A stretch of 64,000 nucleotides of DNA, taken from Tetrastigma voinierianum. Its lineage: Eukaryota; Streptophyta; Magnoliopsida; Vitales; Vitaceae. The stretch covers positions 391,390 through 455,389 of the forward strand of contig JAEQBH010000725.1 of NCBI GenBank assembly GCA_016808115.1, given 5' to 3'. Positions within the stretch are counted from its first letter, which is position 1; each line of letters starts with the position of its first letter. This document shows positions 61,501 through 64,000 of this stretch, piece after piece. The translations under genes and the position numbers were made by a program. Under the pieces are notes generated by a model. That model made no database searches. It was not told the origin of the DNA and was given only the letters and a program-made list of their open reading frames with translations.

Positions 61501-62602
61501 AGCAAATGAGCGTCATACCGTGACAAGCAGAGTCCCCGCCATTATAATCTCATTCCGAGACATAGGTCCCATCTTCTCCAGCTTCTCCCTAGCAAGCTTT
61601 GGTGCATCGGGACTGCTCTTCACAGTGGGCGGATAAATCAAATACAAAAGCAATGGCACAACAATCAAGGACACCAAACCGGGTACAAACGCAGCCTTCG
61701 CCCAGTCAGTCCATCCAAGATTCTGCTTGATGGTGTTAAAAGTCAAATTTGCACTCAATGGATTCGCAGCCATTGCTGTCAAGAACATGGCAGACGAAAT
61801 GCAAGACGTCTGGAAACAGGTAAGTATCAACCAAGCGCCCAGCCGATTCTCGGTGCCGTCTCCGGCATTGCTACCGCAGGCAGCACAGAGTGATTTGACC
61901 AATGGAAGGAAAATTCCTTCCGGCTCGCCACGGGACGGTATGGCTGGCGCCAGCAAAAGCTTCGCTGAACACTAAACTATACCCTAATCCCAACGATAAC
62001 CGAAGAGCCGAACGAACTGTATGCAATGCGATTACCAAGTCCTGTCTTGATGTTCTGGCAAAGAAGAAAGCGAGCGCGATGAGCCACGGGATCGGGTCTC
62101 CGAAAGCGGAAAAGGCAGCGGAAAACGTGAGGGTTTTGGTGAGCACGGAGGCCCCGAGGCCGAGGAGCGCGACGGCTCCAAGCGGCAGCGGTTGCGTGAT
62201 GATGCCGACGATGGTGGCAAGGAAGATCGCGAGCAGCTGCCACGCGTTCCTCGAGACACCAGCCGGCGCCGGCACGAACCATAGGATGACACCGGTGGCG
62301 ATCGACGCAGCTAGCGGCTTCATCGCCGCGCCCTGCCATGGCGGATTGGGGTTGGAGGTGACGGCAGTGGCCGAAGAAGCGCGGACGACGGTGCTTATCT
62401 TCCTCGCAACGCGATTCGTCAGTGAGATTGACGAGGGAACCAGCAGGGGGTTAGCGGCGGTAGTTAACAAATTCTGTTGAAACTGCTTTCGTCCATTGGA
62501 TGTGGATGTGGATCTGAGGACATAAATGGACGGCGGCGATTGGCAACGGGAGATAGGACGGAACCCTAATTGGCAGGAAGAGGAGAGCGGAAGAGAAGCC
62601 AT
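58538..62602 (-). CDS. DiT1: Chloroplast 2-oxoglutarate/malate translocator (dicarboxylate transporter 1), three exons
   Basis: An inner-envelope antiporter that brings 2-oxoglutarate into chloroplasts in exchange for malate, supplying carbon for ammonia assimilation and photorespiration. Exon 1 (61,519-62,602) carries a Ser-rich transit peptide (MASLPLSSSCQLGF) and WQGAAMKPLAASIATGVILW. It continues with AIFLATIVGIITQPLPLGAV, FSAFGDPIPWLIALAFFFAR and MAANPLSANLTFNTIKQ. Exon 2 (59,263-59,484) has VTGVVTWKECLAESVAWDTL and LNKYGLIS. Exon 3 (58,538-58,902) has FLSNLMGGLTHYGIGSAPVY and ends KAIGLW before TAA. The three exons total 1,671 bases (556 codons plus stop), the normal size. I chose the ATG at 62,600-62,602, not the upstream in-frame one, because it starts the family's MASL transit peptide. 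Several indels break frame, including TTT read as TTTT near 61,950, and a few bases lost near 62,060. Intron 1 is about 2.0 kb. DiT2 is the alternative but fits less well. Confidence 0.93.
59804..59836. repeat. 33-bp near-perfect palindrome in DiT1 intron 1
   Basis: ACAAGATG is followed by eight T, nine A and CATCTTGT, giving an almost fully self-complementary stretch centred near 59,820. Such a sequence could form a cruciform or, in RNA, a perfect hairpin. It may be the core of a very short MITE, but I see no target-site duplication. Confidence 0.8.
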
Positions 62603-62760
62603 AATGGATTCAGAAGGTGGTGGTGGTGGTGGTGGAGAAACAGAGAGTATTTCTACAGAACAGAGGACTGCTGTGGACCGCCTGATCGGATCCAACAAAG
62701 GAGAGTAGAGTTGAGAAGAAATCAATATTTAAATCTGAGGGGGTGAGGGGGCAAGCTTTG
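62603..62760 (-). promoter_or_regulatory. 5' UTR and core promoter region of DiT1
   Basis: Upstream of the DiT1 start is a (GGT)n microsatellite (62,616-62,635, CCACC-type on the gene strand). A TATA-like TTTAAATATT follows at about 62,726-62,735 on the minus strand. The upstream in-frame ATG at 62,725 gives a Pro-rich extension from the microsatellite, which I judge to be untranslated leader. Confidence 0.45.
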
Positions 62761-63151
62761 TGAGTTCCAAGGTCGCCAGCGGTGTTCCCACCGGCCGGGA
62801 GGGCAGTTGAACTTGGACTTTACTGTGTGGGAGATACGAATACGACATGGGGTAGGAGTACACTAACGTGCGCCGGCGGAGGAGGAAGGTGGGGTGGGGT
62901 GTCCGCTGTGGCCGGGATTGAATGGAAGGCAGATCCTTTTGGGAGATTGGACTATGGATTTGGAGGGGCTTACGCAAAGCGGGGATTTGGAGGAAAAAAA
63001 CACATGCACGTCTGGTAACTGAAAGGGACAGTCCAAGAGGGCAGGATTCAAGGGAGAGAGTGAGTGAAAAGACGGAAACACCCCTGGAGGAATGTAGGCC
63101 ACAAGAATCAAGGGGGGGATTATGTGTCATTGTGTTGTGACTTGTGAGGCT

Positions 63152-63175
63152 GAGAGAGAGAGAGAGAGAGAGAGA
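63152..63175. repeat. (GA)n microsatellite, about 12 units
   Basis: A GA run in the DiT1 upstream region (CT on the gene strand). GAGA/CT tracts are common near plant promoters. It generates a spurious Ser-Leu frame on the minus strand. Confidence 0.9.
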
Positions 63176-64000
63176 TAGGGAGGCCAAATGCCAATACTGT
63201 CCTACTCCTAATAATAATAATTCTTAAAGCCTCTTTGACTCTTGTAAAGCCTTAAGAGCCAGTGGGCTTTGTAGCTGACTCAACTACTCTCTGCCGAAAT
63301 GGGCCATGGGGCTTTTCTCTCACTTTGGGTTTCGCCACCTAAGCCTAATAAGATATGTCCACATTCTCCTTTCCCCACTTATATGCATATGGGACTCCAA
63401 TTGGAACATATAAATTTTTTATAAAAATTTAAGAAAAATCCTAAATTCACCTTTAGTTGTTTCTGGTGCTCATTATCTCTACCTCATATAGTAGAGCCTC
63501 TTCTAATGCTTGGAAAAGTTTGTGTATAGGAAAAAGAGGTATCTCAAATTTTAGTAAACACAGTTTACTATATTATAATTTATAATTAAAGTATTTAACT
63601 ATTATAAAAAATGTTCGATTTTATTTGAAACGATGGAATTTAGAATCCTTAGATTTTGGTGAAAATAATGGATATAAAATAGTATTCTTAAAAAGAATAG
63701 ATTTTATAAATTACCTCGTTTGGTATAAGTTTAAAATCCATTGATTATGTGGGATGAGCAAACTATTGGCGTTCTTAAATAGATGCTTGCATTTAAAAGG
63801 TTTGGATGGACGTAGTCATGGAATTAATAAAACCGTGGAATTTATTTCATTTTGAGGAGCCAAACGATGGATTTGCCTATAATCTCCATTATTTGAATTC
63901 TTCATATTAAACATAGCCTTTCTTGTTTTAAGAGGCAACCTTTGTGGGTTTAAAAATTTATTTCTTTTAAAAACTTATGCTTAAGATAATTCTCCTAAAA
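63176..64000. other. Intergenic DNA with a possible MITE
   Basis: No gene is visible. Inverted 8-mers TCGTTTGG (63,716-63,723) and CCAAACGA (63,860-63,867) bound about 152 bases of non-coding DNA and may be the ends of a small MITE. No target-site duplication was seen. Confidence 0.4.

Noticed and set aside
61902..62480. Long plus-strand open frame (192 codons)
   Set aside because: It is antisense to DiT1 exon 1, whose protein is clearly recognisable on the minus strand.
62601..62725. Longer DiT1 N-terminus from the upstream ATG at 62,725
   Set aside because: It adds a Pro run from the GGT microsatellite, and family proteins begin at the MASL start.
62729..63187. Minus-strand open frame rich in Ser and Leu upstream of DiT1
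   Set aside because: Its start is the GA microsatellite, and it lies in the promoter region without any known domain.
1..64000. CRISPR arrays, operons, phage or bacterial mobile systems
   Set aside because: No regularly spaced repeats, ribosome binding sites or bacterial gene families are visible; the DNA is plant nuclear.

Overview
The window is nuclear DNA of a flowering plant. It is AT-rich, its genes have short exons with GT/AG introns, and it carries nested Ty1/copia retrotransposons, tRNA-derived SINEs and small MITE-like elements. The gene set is that of a eudicot. A woody eudicot near grapevine fits best, but that is recollection of similar proteins and not a search result.

Layout. 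0-2.8 kb: AT-rich, no gene. 2.8-7.3 kb: decayed plus-strand copia relic, then a 179-bp tandem duplication. 8.4-12.6 kb: ankyrin/tandem-CCCH zinc-finger gene (plus) with a 5'-leader intron. 16.2-25.9 kb: minus-strand copia element with recognisable LTRs, holding a second, plus-strand copia element (18.3-24.5 kb). Next to it is an exon fragment of a MATE transporter pseudogene. 27.4-28.2 kb: a fold-back MITE and a roughly 300-bp TRIM-type mini LTR element. 29.9-32.4 kb: intronless PLS-class pentatricopeptide repeat gene (minus). 33.9-34.6 kb: solo LTR with a perfect target-site duplication. 35.6-36.3 kb: type I MADS-box gene (plus). 37.3-37.6 kb: 5' fragment of a G-type lectin receptor kinase. 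39.4-41.2 kb: SINE cluster. 41.5-45.0 kb: 13-exon MATE citrate-transporter-like gene (DETOXIFICATION 42 type, minus). 46.1-52.9 kb: minus-strand copia element about 1.2 kb upstream of that gene's start. 53-57.5 kb: AT-rich, empty. 58.5-62.6 kb: chloroplast 2-oxoglutarate/malate translocator (DiT1, minus, three exons).

The genes are independent loci, not a pathway or operon. The CCCH gene and DiT1 are neighbours in Arabidopsis (At5g12850 and At5g12860, from memory), so the window may be an old syntenic pair pushed about 46 kb apart by other genes and transposons.

Two warnings. Every protein gene is broken by small indels, often in homopolymers, while the rest of the protein and its splice sites look intact; this resembles an unpolished long-read assembly more than a set of pseudogenes. 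The retroelement stretches are shredded in frame yet rich in CpG, the opposite of normal methylation-driven decay. I found no previously undescribed molecular system. The strongest unexplained signals are the CpG anomaly, the age inversion in the nested element and the retroelement upstream of the MATE gene.
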